Part shown: in pieces, positions 1 through 6,491 of the stretch
Numbering within the stretch: position 1 is the first letter of the stretch
How the letters are laid out: every line of letters begins with the position of its first letter
Assembly (NCBI GenBank): GCA_018399915.1
Contig: JAGYNW010000051.1
Coordinates: 1-10,831, forward strand
Origin: Candidatus Omnitrophota bacterium
GTDB taxonomy: Bacteria; Omnitrophota; Gorgyraeia; Zapsychrales; Zapsychraceae
Direction: 5' to 3'
DNA length: 10,831 bases
Notes under the pieces: model-generated
What the model was told of the DNA's origin: nothing
Databases searched by the model: none
Seen by the model: the letters and a program-made list of their open reading frames with translations, nothing else
Translations under genes and position numbers: made by a program

Positions 1-64
1 GCTGAAACTTTTGATGTTTCTGTGGATGAGCTAGTAAATTCAAACACAATATTAATAAGCAAGA

Positions 65-69
65 AGGAG
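65..69 (+). promoter_or_regulatory. Ribosome binding site deciding the first start
   Basis: AGGAG lies 9 bases before the ATG at 79 and supports that start over the in-frame GTG at 22, which has no purine-rich site before it. The reading frame stays open to the left edge of the window, so a longer form cannot be excluded. Confidence 0.6.
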
Positions 70-78
70 AAGAAAAAG

Positions 79-459
79 ATGAAAGGGAAGACGACCAAAT
101 CTTCAAAATCTACAACCAAAACCACATCTACGAAAAAGAATCAATCTGAAAACAAGCAAATTAACGCTAGGAAATCTTCGAAAAGCCAGAAGACTCAAAA
201 GACCCAAAAAATCCAGTTGAAATTATCTGCGCCCCAAGCGGAAGAAGTCGTTGTGGCCGGTGATTTTAATGCCTGGGATACCAATGGCATTAAAATGAAA
301 AAAAATAAAAGGGGATTGTGGAAAACAGATATTTTGGTTGAGCCAGGCAAATATGAATACAAATTCATCGTTGATAATGAATGGTGGACAGATCCGGAAA
401 ATATGAACACTGTTTGGAATGATCAGGGTTCCCAAAACTCCTATTTCGAGTTGAATTAA
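79..459 (+). CDS. Small CBM48 glycogen-binding protein with Lys/Ser/Thr-rich tail
   Basis: This 126-residue protein is predicted to bind alpha-glucan; no catalytic domain is present. Residues 1-46 form a low-complexity basic tail with 14 Lys/Arg and one acidic residue, and Lys recurs every third position at 32-44. Residues 47-126 are a CBM48 / AMPK-beta-type glycogen-binding domain: GDFNAWD at 61-67 with W66, a Gly-x-Trp-like W81, KYEYKFIVD at 91-99, EWWTDPEN at 101-108, and a final GSQNS with N120. In the AMPK beta family the equivalent Trp residues and the late Asn contact the glucan. No signal peptide or membrane segment is visible, so it should be cytoplasmic. The start at 79 is chosen for its AGGAG; the frame extends upstream to base 1 without a stop, so the true N-terminus could lie outside the window. 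A similar CBM48 gene follows after 33 bases. The domain call is firm; the biological role (scaffold, targeting or regulation) is inferred. Confidence 0.85.
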   Translation: MKGKTTKSSKSTTKTTSTKKNQSENKQINARKSSKSQKTQKTQKIQLKLSAPQAEEVVVAGDFNAWDTNGIKMKKNKRGLWKTDILVEPGKYEYKFIVDNEWWTDPENMNTVWNDQGSQNSYFELN

Positions 460-492
460 TTTAATAACCTTTTTTAATATCGGAGACCAAAG

Positions 493-807
493 ATGCGGCT
501 ATCCAGGTTAAAAATCAAACCTGATTTCCCCAGGTTTAAGCGGAAACAAAAGCGGATAAGATTCTCTTTTTTAGCACCAGATGCCAATGAAGTATACTTA
601 GCTGGGGACTTTAATATGTGGGATGATCAAAGTCTTCGTTTAAAGAAAAAAAATGACGGGACATGGAACGCGTCGGTTAAATTAAGTTCCGGTAAGTATG
701 AATACAAATATATTGTTGACGGGGAATGGAGATTGGACCCTGAAAACAAACATCAGGTCACAAATCCACTGGGTTCAATAAATTCTTTAATAACTGTCAG
801 CCTATAA
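493..807 (+). CDS. Second small CBM48 glycogen-binding protein
   Basis: This 104-residue protein is almost entirely one CBM48 / AMPK-beta-like glycogen-binding domain. Residues 1-23 are strongly basic (11 Lys/Arg, one Asp). Residues 24-104 carry GDFNMWD at 38-44 (W43), GTW at 56-58, KYEYKYIVDGEW at 68-79 (W79), LDPEN at 81-85 and GSINS at 94-98 (N97), the positions that bind glucan in the AMPK beta subunit. It is a clear paralogue of the preceding protein: both share the GDFN-x-WD, KYEYK-aromatic-IVD-x-EW and DPEN blocks, while the tails differ. The ATG at 493 has GGAG at 482-485, seven bases upstream. It ends 5 bases before the glycosyltransferase gene, so the two are probably co-translated. 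No enzyme active site is present, so I infer a glucan-targeting or adaptor role. It could act in trans on the synthase or branching enzyme downstream. Confidence 0.88.
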   Translation: MRLSRLKIKPDFPRFKRKQKRIRFSFLAPDANEVYLAGDFNMWDDQSLRLKKKNDGTWNASVKLSSGKYEYKYIVDGEWRLDPENKHQVTNPLGSINSLITVSL

Positions 808-812
808 AATAT

Positions 813-1976
813 ATGAAAATCGCTCTTTTATCCTGGGAATCGGCACATTCTATTTATATCGGCGGTGTTGCCAGTCATGTTACGGAACTGGCGTGTGCGC
901 TGGAACGTAAAGGCCACGAAGTTCATGTGTTCACGCGAATGGCACGTGGTGATCATGGCTTGCATGAATGGATCGATGGGGTTCATTATCATCGTTGTCC
1001 GTTTTCTCATCATGCAGACTTTATCGAAGAGATCAATAATATGTGCCGGTCTTTTGTAAACAGCGTATTTCACACTGAAGATTATATGGGGGCGCACTTT
1101 GACATTGTCCATGCCCATGATTGGTTAACGGCCAATGCGATGTCCTGGATCAAGGAGGGGCGAGGTAGACGGTGTTTGTTAACGATGCATTCAACCGAAT
1201 ATGGACGTTGCGGCAATAATTTTTATGGCGGAAACTCGGAGCGCGTCAGATCAATCGAATGGAGCGGCACCTATCATGCTGATAAGGTGATAACCGTTTC
1301 TGGTGCGTTAAAGAATGAGGTCAGGTGGATATATAGTATTCCCTGGTGGAAAGTTAATATAATTTATAATGGGATCAGTTACCAGAATTATGATGGTTGG
1401 ATCTCCGCTGGAGATGTCAAAGCGCGGTATCATATTGCGCCGCTGGATCCCATGGTTTTGTTTGCAGGACGATTGACGTCGCAAAAAGGGCCGGATATCC
1501 TGTTGGAAGCGATACCGAGTATTCTTCACCATCACCACCATGCGAAATTTATTTTTGCCGGAGATGGGGATATGCGCGGGGCACTGGAACACAGAGCCCG
1601 GGAATTAGGTGTCAGTCATGCCGTTCGTTTCATTGGCCATCAAGGAGGCGAGGGCTTGAAAGACCTCTTTAAGGCCACGGATTGTGTCGTTGTTCCCAGC
1701 CGGAATGAACCTTTCGGCATTGTTATTTTAGAGGCCTGGAGCGCGGGCAAACCGGTTGTGGCCAGTGTTAATGGAGGCCCGTCAGAGATCGTTTGGCATG
1801 AAGTCACGGGATATAAGATCTACCCGCAGGTGGATTCTGTTGCATGGGGAGTGGGAACATTATTTTCGGACTTTGAACATGGACGCTGGATGGGCAGAAA
1901 CGGACGTATTGCAGCGGAGACCGTTTTTTCCTGGGATACAATTGCTGATGAGACATTAGCCGCTTATTTTAATTAA
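813..1976 (+). CDS. GT4 glycosyltransferase, probable glucan synthase-like enzyme
   Basis: This 387-residue protein is a GT-B-fold, family 4 retaining glycosyltransferase of usual length. The N-terminal half has the Gly-rich loop IGGVASH at 16-22 and VHAHDWL at 99-105. The C-terminal half has FAGRLTSQKGPDIL at 217-230, FAGDGDM at 248-254, and SRNEPFGIVILEAWSAGKPV at 296-315, which holds the E299-x7-E307 signature of nucleotide-sugar-binding retaining enzymes, then NGGPSEIV at 320-327. No membrane segment is seen. Its place between glycogen-binding proteins and a GH57 branching enzyme suggests it elongates alpha-1,4-glucan from ADP- or UDP-glucose, or makes a related glucoside such as maltose-1-phosphate (GlgM-type). 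GT4 members also make many other glycosides, so the substrate is not shown by sequence. There is no good Shine-Dalgarno before ATG 813 and only 5 bases separate it from the previous stop, which points to translational coupling. A natural run of five His occurs at 239-243. Confidence 0.85.
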   Translation: MKIALLSWESAHSIYIGGVASHVTELACALERKGHEVHVFTRMARGDHGLHEWIDGVHYHRCPFSHHADFIEEINNMCRSFVNSVFHTEDYMGAHFDIVHAHDWLTANAMSWIKEGRGRRCLLTMHSTEYGRCGNNFYGGNSERVRSIEWSGTYHADKVITVSGALKNEVRWIYSIPWWKVNIIYNGISYQNYDGWISAGDVKARYHIAPLDPMVLFAGRLTSQKGPDILLEAIPSILHHHHHAKFIFAGDGDMRGALEHRARELGVSHAVRFIGHQGGEGLKDLFKATDCVVVPSRNEPFGIVILEAWSAGKPVVASVNGGPSEIVWHEVTGYKIYPQVDSVAWGVGTLFSDFEHGRWMGRNGRIAAETVFSWDTIADETLAAYFN

Positions 1977-1981
1977 AGGAG
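1975..1981 (+). promoter_or_regulatory. Ribosome binding site for a TTG start
   Basis: AAAGGAG overlaps the stop codon of the glycosyltransferase gene and sits 6 bases before TTG 1988. This strong site is the reason for choosing the unusual TTG start. The next in-frame ATG falls deep inside the protein, after the DUF4912 domain has already begun. Confidence 0.7.
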
Positions 1982-1987
1982 AATTTC

Positions 1988-3166
1988 TTGCCTAGAACGA
2001 AACGAAATACGAAAAAAACGCAATCTAAGGTCAAAGCCATAGTATCGCCAAACAATAAGCGTCTTAAAGGTGGGAGCGTGGATATAGATGTTTATGAATT
2101 GCCTCGTACATATAATACCACAAAGATTACGCTTGTTTCCCGCTCTCCGCACAGTGTTTACGCTTACTGGGATATCTCGTCGGATTCCCTGAAACAGTTA
2201 AAGAAGAAATTAGGAAAATATTTTAAAGAGGCGAAATACTATTTGCGTGTTTATGAAACTTCATATAAGAACACTAAAATTTCGAAAAAATCGAAGAGTT
2301 TTGATGTGAAGATTAATCCAAAACACAATAAACAGTATATTGATCTGCCAAAAGATAATACCCTTTATTACGCGGATTTGGCATGCAAGAGTGAGCAAGG
2401 AGATTTTCAGACCATCGCCCAGTCAAATCCTGTTTTCGCCCAAAGAAGTGGCTCCGCACATAATCGCACATTAGATTGGGTCTCTGTTAATGATAATGAT
2501 CCATCTGAAGTCACCACATACACACATAAAAAATATCAGAAATATACTCAGGATTTTTCACGTCACGCTGAGCAAAAACCATTATCACTTTACGGGGGAC
2601 GCGTTCCTTTGACCGCTGCTGAAATATGGGCGTATTACTCCAAATTAACCCCGCTTTTGAAGAAAGTTCATGTGAAAAAGGTGAAAGATGACCTTAAGGA
2701 AGTTCCCCCTGTTGACCAAGACAAGCCTTTGGAACCTCCCCAGACTCCTCAGCAAAAAACCTTTAGCGCAGATCAACAACCTGCGGTTTTGATCGATGAT
2801 AAAAAGTTAAGTCAGATCTTTGAGGTGTCTTCGCATGAACGAATGGCCTCTGCTCAGTCAAGTGATTTTACCCAGCCTTCACCTGAATCCGGCGCGAGTG
2901 ACCAAGTGGGCGGGCAAAGATCACGCAAATTCTTTTTTGAATTAAATACCGAGTTGATCGTATATGGCCGTACAGAGCCGGATGCCACTGTAACCCATGG
3001 GGATAAGGAAATTGCCTTGAATCCCGACGGAACCTTTTCGTTAAGATTTTACCTTCCGGATGGAAATATCCCGTTGAACTTCACAGCCCGTTCATTTGAC
3101 AAGCTTGAACAAAGGAGTATCAATACGGCTGTTGAGCGTTTTCGGACAATGTACGTTCCCGGCTAA
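1988..3166 (+). CDS. DUF4912 domain protein with C-terminal beta-sandwich
   Basis: This 392-residue protein has no recognisable enzyme active site. Residues 1-29 form a basic tail (ten Lys/Arg, no acidic residue). Residues 36-155 match DUF4912: the YELPRTYN opening, ITLVSRSPHSVYAYWDIS at 47-64, YYLRVYET at 84-91, and a late YYADL block near 127-131. Residues 180-310 are a Pro/Gln/Ser/Lys-rich, probably disordered linker. Residues 314-388 form a second module with ELIVYGRTEPDATV at 322-335 and PDGTFSLRFYLPDG at 346-359, an Ig-like beta-sandwich repeatedly found after DUF4912. From general knowledge, DUF4912 genes often neighbour GH57 branching enzymes with a DUF1957 region, as here, so a role in glucan synthesis or organisation is a fair inference but is not demonstrated. 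It starts at TTG with a strong ribosome site 12 bases after the glycosyltransferase and precedes the branching enzyme by 45 bases. Confidence 0.85.
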   Translation: MPRTKRNTKKTQSKVKAIVSPNNKRLKGGSVDIDVYELPRTYNTTKITLVSRSPHSVYAYWDISSDSLKQLKKKLGKYFKEAKYYLRVYETSYKNTKISKKSKSFDVKINPKHNKQYIDLPKDNTLYYADLACKSEQGDFQTIAQSNPVFAQRSGSAHNRTLDWVSVNDNDPSEVTTYTHKKYQKYTQDFSRHAEQKPLSLYGGRVPLTAAEIWAYYSKLTPLLKKVHVKKVKDDLKEVPPVDQDKPLEPPQTPQQKTFSADQQPAVLIDDKKLSQIFEVSSHERMASAQSSDFTQPSPESGASDQVGGQRSRKFFFELNTELIVYGRTEPDATVTHGDKEIALNPDGTFSLRFYLPDGNIPLNFTARSFDKLEQRSINTAVERFRTMYVPG

Positions 3167-3211
3167 TCGCGTTTATCTATGACGATTCCTTTTAAATGCT
3201 GGAGATCATAA

Positions 3212-4981
3212 ATGTCAAAACTCAAAGGATATATTAGTTTAGTCTTACACGCCCATTTGCCGTTTGTGCGTCATCCCGAAGAAAAATATTTTCTGGAAGA
3301 GAATTGGCTTTATGAGGCCATTACTGAGACCTATTTACCCTTAATCAAGATCTTTGATGATTTGATTAAAGATAAGGTCGATTTTCGTGTTACCATGTCC
3401 TTGACCCCTCCGTTGATATCCATGTTGCAGGACCCCTTACTGCAAGCACGCTATATCACCTATATTGATCGTCTGATTGAATTATCCCAAAAAGAAATCC
3501 AAAGGACAAAATACGAACCGCATTTTCATGCCTTAGCTGTCTACTATCACAAACAATTTAAAGAATATAAACATTTGTTTAGCGTCAAGTATAAAAATAA
3601 TCTCATTCATGCTTTTAAGAAATTTCTTAACAAAGGTTGTCTGGAAATCATTGCCAGTAGCGCCACCCATGGTTTTTTGCCGATACTTTCCGTCAATGAA
3701 CGTACTGTCAGAGCCCAGGTCAAAATAGGGGTGGATCATTATATCAAAACATTTGGTCAGCCGCCTAAGGGTATTTGGTTGCCTGAATGCGCTTATTATG
3801 AAGGCCTGGATGTGATTTTGAAAGAGTACGGGCTGCGGTATTTTTTTGTTGATTCCCATGGGCTGGCCAATGCCGATCCTACGCCCCGTTACAGCATTTA
3901 CGCGCCGGTTTATTGTCCTTCCGGTGTAGGCGCTTTTGCGCGGGATTATGAATCCTCCAAACAGGTCTGGAGCGCGAAAGAGGGTTATCCCGGCGATTAT
4001 GATTACCGCGAGTATTACCGTGACATTGGTCATGAATTGGAAATGGATTATATTTCTCCCTATATTCATCCTTTGGGGATTCGTATCAATACAGGCATCA
4101 AGTATAAGCGTATCACGGGTAATACGGAATATAAGGAAGTTTATCGTCCAGCTTTGGCGACAGAAAAAGCCGCGATCCATGCCGGCAATTTCATGTTCAA
4201 TAAGGAAAAGCAGATTGAATATTTATATTCACAGATGGATCGCAAGCCTATTGTTATCGCGCCTTATGATGCTGAGCTTTTTGGGCATTGGTGGTATGAA
4301 GGGCCGCAATGGATCAACTTTTTAATCCGCAAGATCGCTTTTGACCAGCAGACAGTAAAACTTATAACCCCATCGGAATATCTAAGCGAATATCCGGTGA
4401 ATCAAAAGGCTTTGCCGGCAGCTTCAACATGGGGATATAAAGGGTATAATGAATTTTGGGTGGACGGTTCTAATGATTGGATTTATCCTCACATCCATAT
4501 GGCTGGTCAGCGCATGAGTGAATTGGCGGATAAATACCGGGATGTGCTTGTCCAGAAAAGAAATACCAAGTTCAAAAAAGCGCTGAATCAAGCCGCCAGG
4601 GAATTATTGCTGGCTGAATCCAGTGATTGGCCTTTTATTATGAAAGCCGGGACCATGGTCCCGTATGCCAACAAACGCTTGAATAATCATATCGGGCGGT
4701 TTACCAAGTTATATGAGGATTTGATGAAAGGAACCGTAGATTTGGTGTGGCTTAAGGAGGTGGAAAACCGGGATAATATATTTACTGATATGGATTGCGC
4801 CGCGTATTATTTGGAAAAATCTTTATCGTTAGAAAAGACAATGCCTTCATCCAAAAAGAAGCCTGTCGTCAAAAAGCGGCTGTCCCGAACGAATGTGAAA
4901 AAGGCAAAGAAAACGGATAATACGCGCGTATCGTCTAGGAAAAGAAATAAGAAACCTGCGTCCCCCAAGAAAAAAAAATAA
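3212..4981 (+). CDS. GH57 1,4-alpha-glucan branching enzyme with Lys/Arg-rich C-tail
   Basis: This protein probably transfers alpha-1,4-glucan segments to the 6-hydroxyl of another chain, making the branches of glycogen. Its 589 residues comprise a GH57 (beta/alpha)7 barrel and a C-terminal helical DUF1957 region of about 530 residues, followed by an extra tail. Motifs seen are HAHLPFVRH at 13-21, ATHGF at 151-155, GIWLPECAY at 187-195 with E192 as expected nucleophile, and APYDAELFGHWWYEGP at 350-365 with D353 as expected acid/base; SSDWPF at 470-475 lies in the helical domain. These match the GH57 branching enzyme group typified by Thermococcus TK1436. Residues 547-589 are an added tail with 21 Lys/Arg and one Asp, histone-like in composition, which is not part of the catalytic fold. 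No signal peptide is visible. The start has GGAG at 3201-3204. It follows the DUF4912 gene, its usual neighbour. Confidence 0.9.
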   Translation: MSKLKGYISLVLHAHLPFVRHPEEKYFLEENWLYEAITETYLPLIKIFDDLIKDKVDFRVTMSLTPPLISMLQDPLLQARYITYIDRLIELSQKEIQRTKYEPHFHALAVYYHKQFKEYKHLFSVKYKNNLIHAFKKFLNKGCLEIIASSATHGFLPILSVNERTVRAQVKIGVDHYIKTFGQPPKGIWLPECAYYEGLDVILKEYGLRYFFVDSHGLANADPTPRYSIYAPVYCPSGVGAFARDYESSKQVWSAKEGYPGDYDYREYYRDIGHELEMDYISPYIHPLGIRINTGIKYKRITGNTEYKEVYRPALATEKAAIHAGNFMFNKEKQIEYLYSQMDRKPIVIAPYDAELFGHWWYEGPQWINFLIRKIAFDQQTVKLITPSEYLSEYPVNQKALPAASTWGYKGYNEFWVDGSNDWIYPHIHMAGQRMSELADKYRDVLVQKRNTKFKKALNQAARELLLAESSDWPFIMKAGTMVPYANKRLNNHIGRFTKLYEDLMKGTVDLVWLKEVENRDNIFTDMDCAAYYLEKSLSLEKTMPSSKKKPVVKKRLSRTNVKKAKKTDNTRVSSRKRNKKPASPKKKK

Positions 4982-5008
4982 TAATCGGGTTAAAGTAGGA
5001 TTATTATT
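4977..5008 (+). repeat. AT-rich 10-bp inverted repeat over the branching-enzyme stop
   Basis: AATAATAATC at 4977-4986 is the exact reverse complement of GATTATTATT at 4999-5008, with a 12-base loop. It overlaps the TAA stop and has no T-run after it, so it is not a convincing terminator. It could be a weak RNA hairpin affecting message stability, or chance in low-complexity sequence. The 79 bases between 4982 and 5060 show no clear promoter, though they are AT-rich. Confidence 0.35.
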
Positions 5009-5045
5009 AATTAATGTTACAATAAATATGAGTTAATATAACTTT

Positions 5046-5056
5046 AAGGAGAGGTG
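5046..5056 (+). promoter_or_regulatory. Strong ribosome binding site
   Basis: AAGGAGAGGTG is an extended Shine-Dalgarno match ending 4 bases before ATG 5061. It is the strongest such site in the glucan cluster and suggests that the second GH57 enzyme is well translated. Confidence 0.65.
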
Positions 5057-5060
5057 AACC

Positions 5061-6491
5061 ATGCCAGAAATTATCAACAATATGCCAAATATTTTTTTTA
5101 AGAAACAGGATGTTTCCGGGTTGGCGCCAACCGGCCAGGATGTTTTTTTGCCTTTTTCCAAAAATGATTTCCCGAGTGTCTCTTCTAGTTTCGGGATCGC
5201 CTTGCATATGCACCAACCCACCATTCCTGCAGCAACAGACGATATCCGTTCAGCCGGGTTGATATCTAATTTGCAACATATGATGGAGCATCAGGATATC
5301 GGGGATAATCATAATGCTCCGGTTTTTATGAATTGTTATGCGCGGATGTCAGACATGATAAGGAATTTTGTTGATAAGGGTGGTAATCCGCGGGTCATGC
5401 TGGATTATTCTGGCAATCTTTTTTGGGGTTTGCGCCAAATGGAAGGCGGCCGTGTCCTCGAGCATCTCAAACCGTTGGCCTGTGATCAGAAATATTATCC
5501 TTGTGTTGAATGGTTGGGGACCATGTGGTCCCATGCGGTGGTTACCTCTACACCGGTTCCGGATATCAAGCTTCACATGATGGCCTGGCGCAAACATTTT
5601 TCCGAAATCTTCGGCAAAGAAGCCGCGCAACGGGTTAAAGGATTTTCTCCTCCGGAAATGCATTTGCCGATTCACCCGGATATTTGTTATGAATATGTGA
5701 AAGCCTTGCTCGAATGCGGGTATGAATGGATCATGGTGCAAGAACATACGATCGAAAATCCTGATGGTTCCGGGATCAACCGGCCCCATTTTCCGCATAA
5801 ACTCGTTGCAAAAAATTCTCTGGGTGAGGAAGTGGCCATTACCGTGCTTATTAAGACCCAGGGATCAGATACGAAATTGGTGGCCCAGATGCAACCGTAT
5901 TACGAGGCTAAAGGATTAGACCGTCAGGAATTTTGCGGGGTCACGGTTCCCCCTTTTGTTTGTCAGATCGGCGACGGCGAAAATGGCGGGGTGATGATGA
6001 ACGAATACCCTCCGGCGTATGAACAGGCATTCAATCAGATCTCTACAACCGGGACGGTCAGTATGACCGGTTCTGAGTATCTGGAGTATCTGGCATCTTT
6101 GAATTTGCATAAGGAAGATTTTCCTGCTGTGCAACCCATTTCTCAACATCGCATTTGGCAGGTAATCCAATTAGGGAAAAAAGGTGCTGCCGACGAGGCC
6201 ATCGCAAAAGTGCATGAAGCCGATTCCGGATTTGATCTCGATAAGGGATCATGGACAAATGACAAGAATTGGGTCAAAGGCTATCAGGATGTTCTTGATC
6301 CGATGAATCAATTGAGCGTTTCTTTTCATAAAAAATATGACATGAAAATGCCCATCAAAGAGGAGTCCTTTCAAAAAGCTATGCTCTATCTTTTGCTGTC
6401 TCAGACAAGTTGTTTCCGTTATTGGGGAGAAGGGGTATGGACAGAGTATGCAAAGGAACTTTGTCGAAGAGGAATGGAAGCCATAGACTGA
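5061..6491 (+). CDS. Second GH57 family glycoside hydrolase, activity unassigned
   Basis: This 476-residue enzyme belongs to a different GH57 subgroup from the upstream branching enzyme and lacks the DUF1957 pattern. Motif 1 is ALHMHQP at 47-53 (H49, H51). GFSPPEMHLPIHP at 194-206 places E199 as the likely nucleophile, and QIGDGENGG at 302-310 places D305 as the likely acid/base, in the DGEN form known from GH57 amylases and amylopullulanases. SQTSCFRYWGEG at 447-458 is an aromatic block near the C-terminus. Residues 1-40 lead into the barrel and show no signal peptide, so it should act in the cytoplasm. The family acts on alpha-glucosidic bonds by a retaining mechanism. Possible activities include alpha-amylase, 4-alpha-glucanotransferase or debranching, and the sequence alone does not decide between them. 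It lacks the basic tail seen on its neighbours. Its stop overlaps the kinase start by one base (TGATG), linking it to the signalling genes. Confidence 0.85.
   Translation: MPEIINNMPNIFFKKQDVSGLAPTGQDVFLPFSKNDFPSVSSSFGIALHMHQPTIPAATDDIRSAGLISNLQHMMEHQDIGDNHNAPVFMNCYARMSDMIRNFVDKGGNPRVMLDYSGNLFWGLRQMEGGRVLEHLKPLACDQKYYPCVEWLGTMWSHAVVTSTPVPDIKLHMMAWRKHFSEIFGKEAAQRVKGFSPPEMHLPIHPDICYEYVKALLECGYEWIMVQEHTIENPDGSGINRPHFPHKLVAKNSLGEEVAITVLIKTQGSDTKLVAQMQPYYEAKGLDRQEFCGVTVPPFVCQIGDGENGGVMMNEYPPAYEQAFNQISTTGTVSMTGSEYLEYLASLNLHKEDFPAVQPISQHRIWQVIQLGKKGAADEAIAKVHEADSGFDLDKGSWTNDKNWVKGYQDVLDPMNQLSVSFHKKYDMKMPIKEESFQKAMLYLLLSQTSCFRYWGEGVWTEYAKELCRRGMEAID

Noticed and set aside
1527..1541. Five consecutive His codons in the glycosyltransferase, resembling an affinity tag.
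   Set aside because: It lies within the normal GT-B fold between two conserved blocks, uses mixed codons, and shows no vector sequence near it. It is most likely a natural loop feature.
3533..4180. A 215-codon open frame on the minus strand within the branching enzyme gene.
   Set aside because: It lies wholly inside a well-supported GH57 gene with intact catalytic motifs, has no ribosome site of note, and its translation resembles no known domain.
5011..5042. Possible promoter before the second GH57 gene in AT-rich sequence.
   Set aside because: Candidate -35 and -10 boxes are poor and wrongly spaced (about 14 bases), as expected by chance in such AT-rich sequence.
6410..6490. A longer kinase start inside the second GH57 gene.
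   Set aside because: It would add 27 residues overlapping the GH57 gene. ATG 6491 sits at a TGATG overlap and is immediately followed by a normal membrane-helix region.
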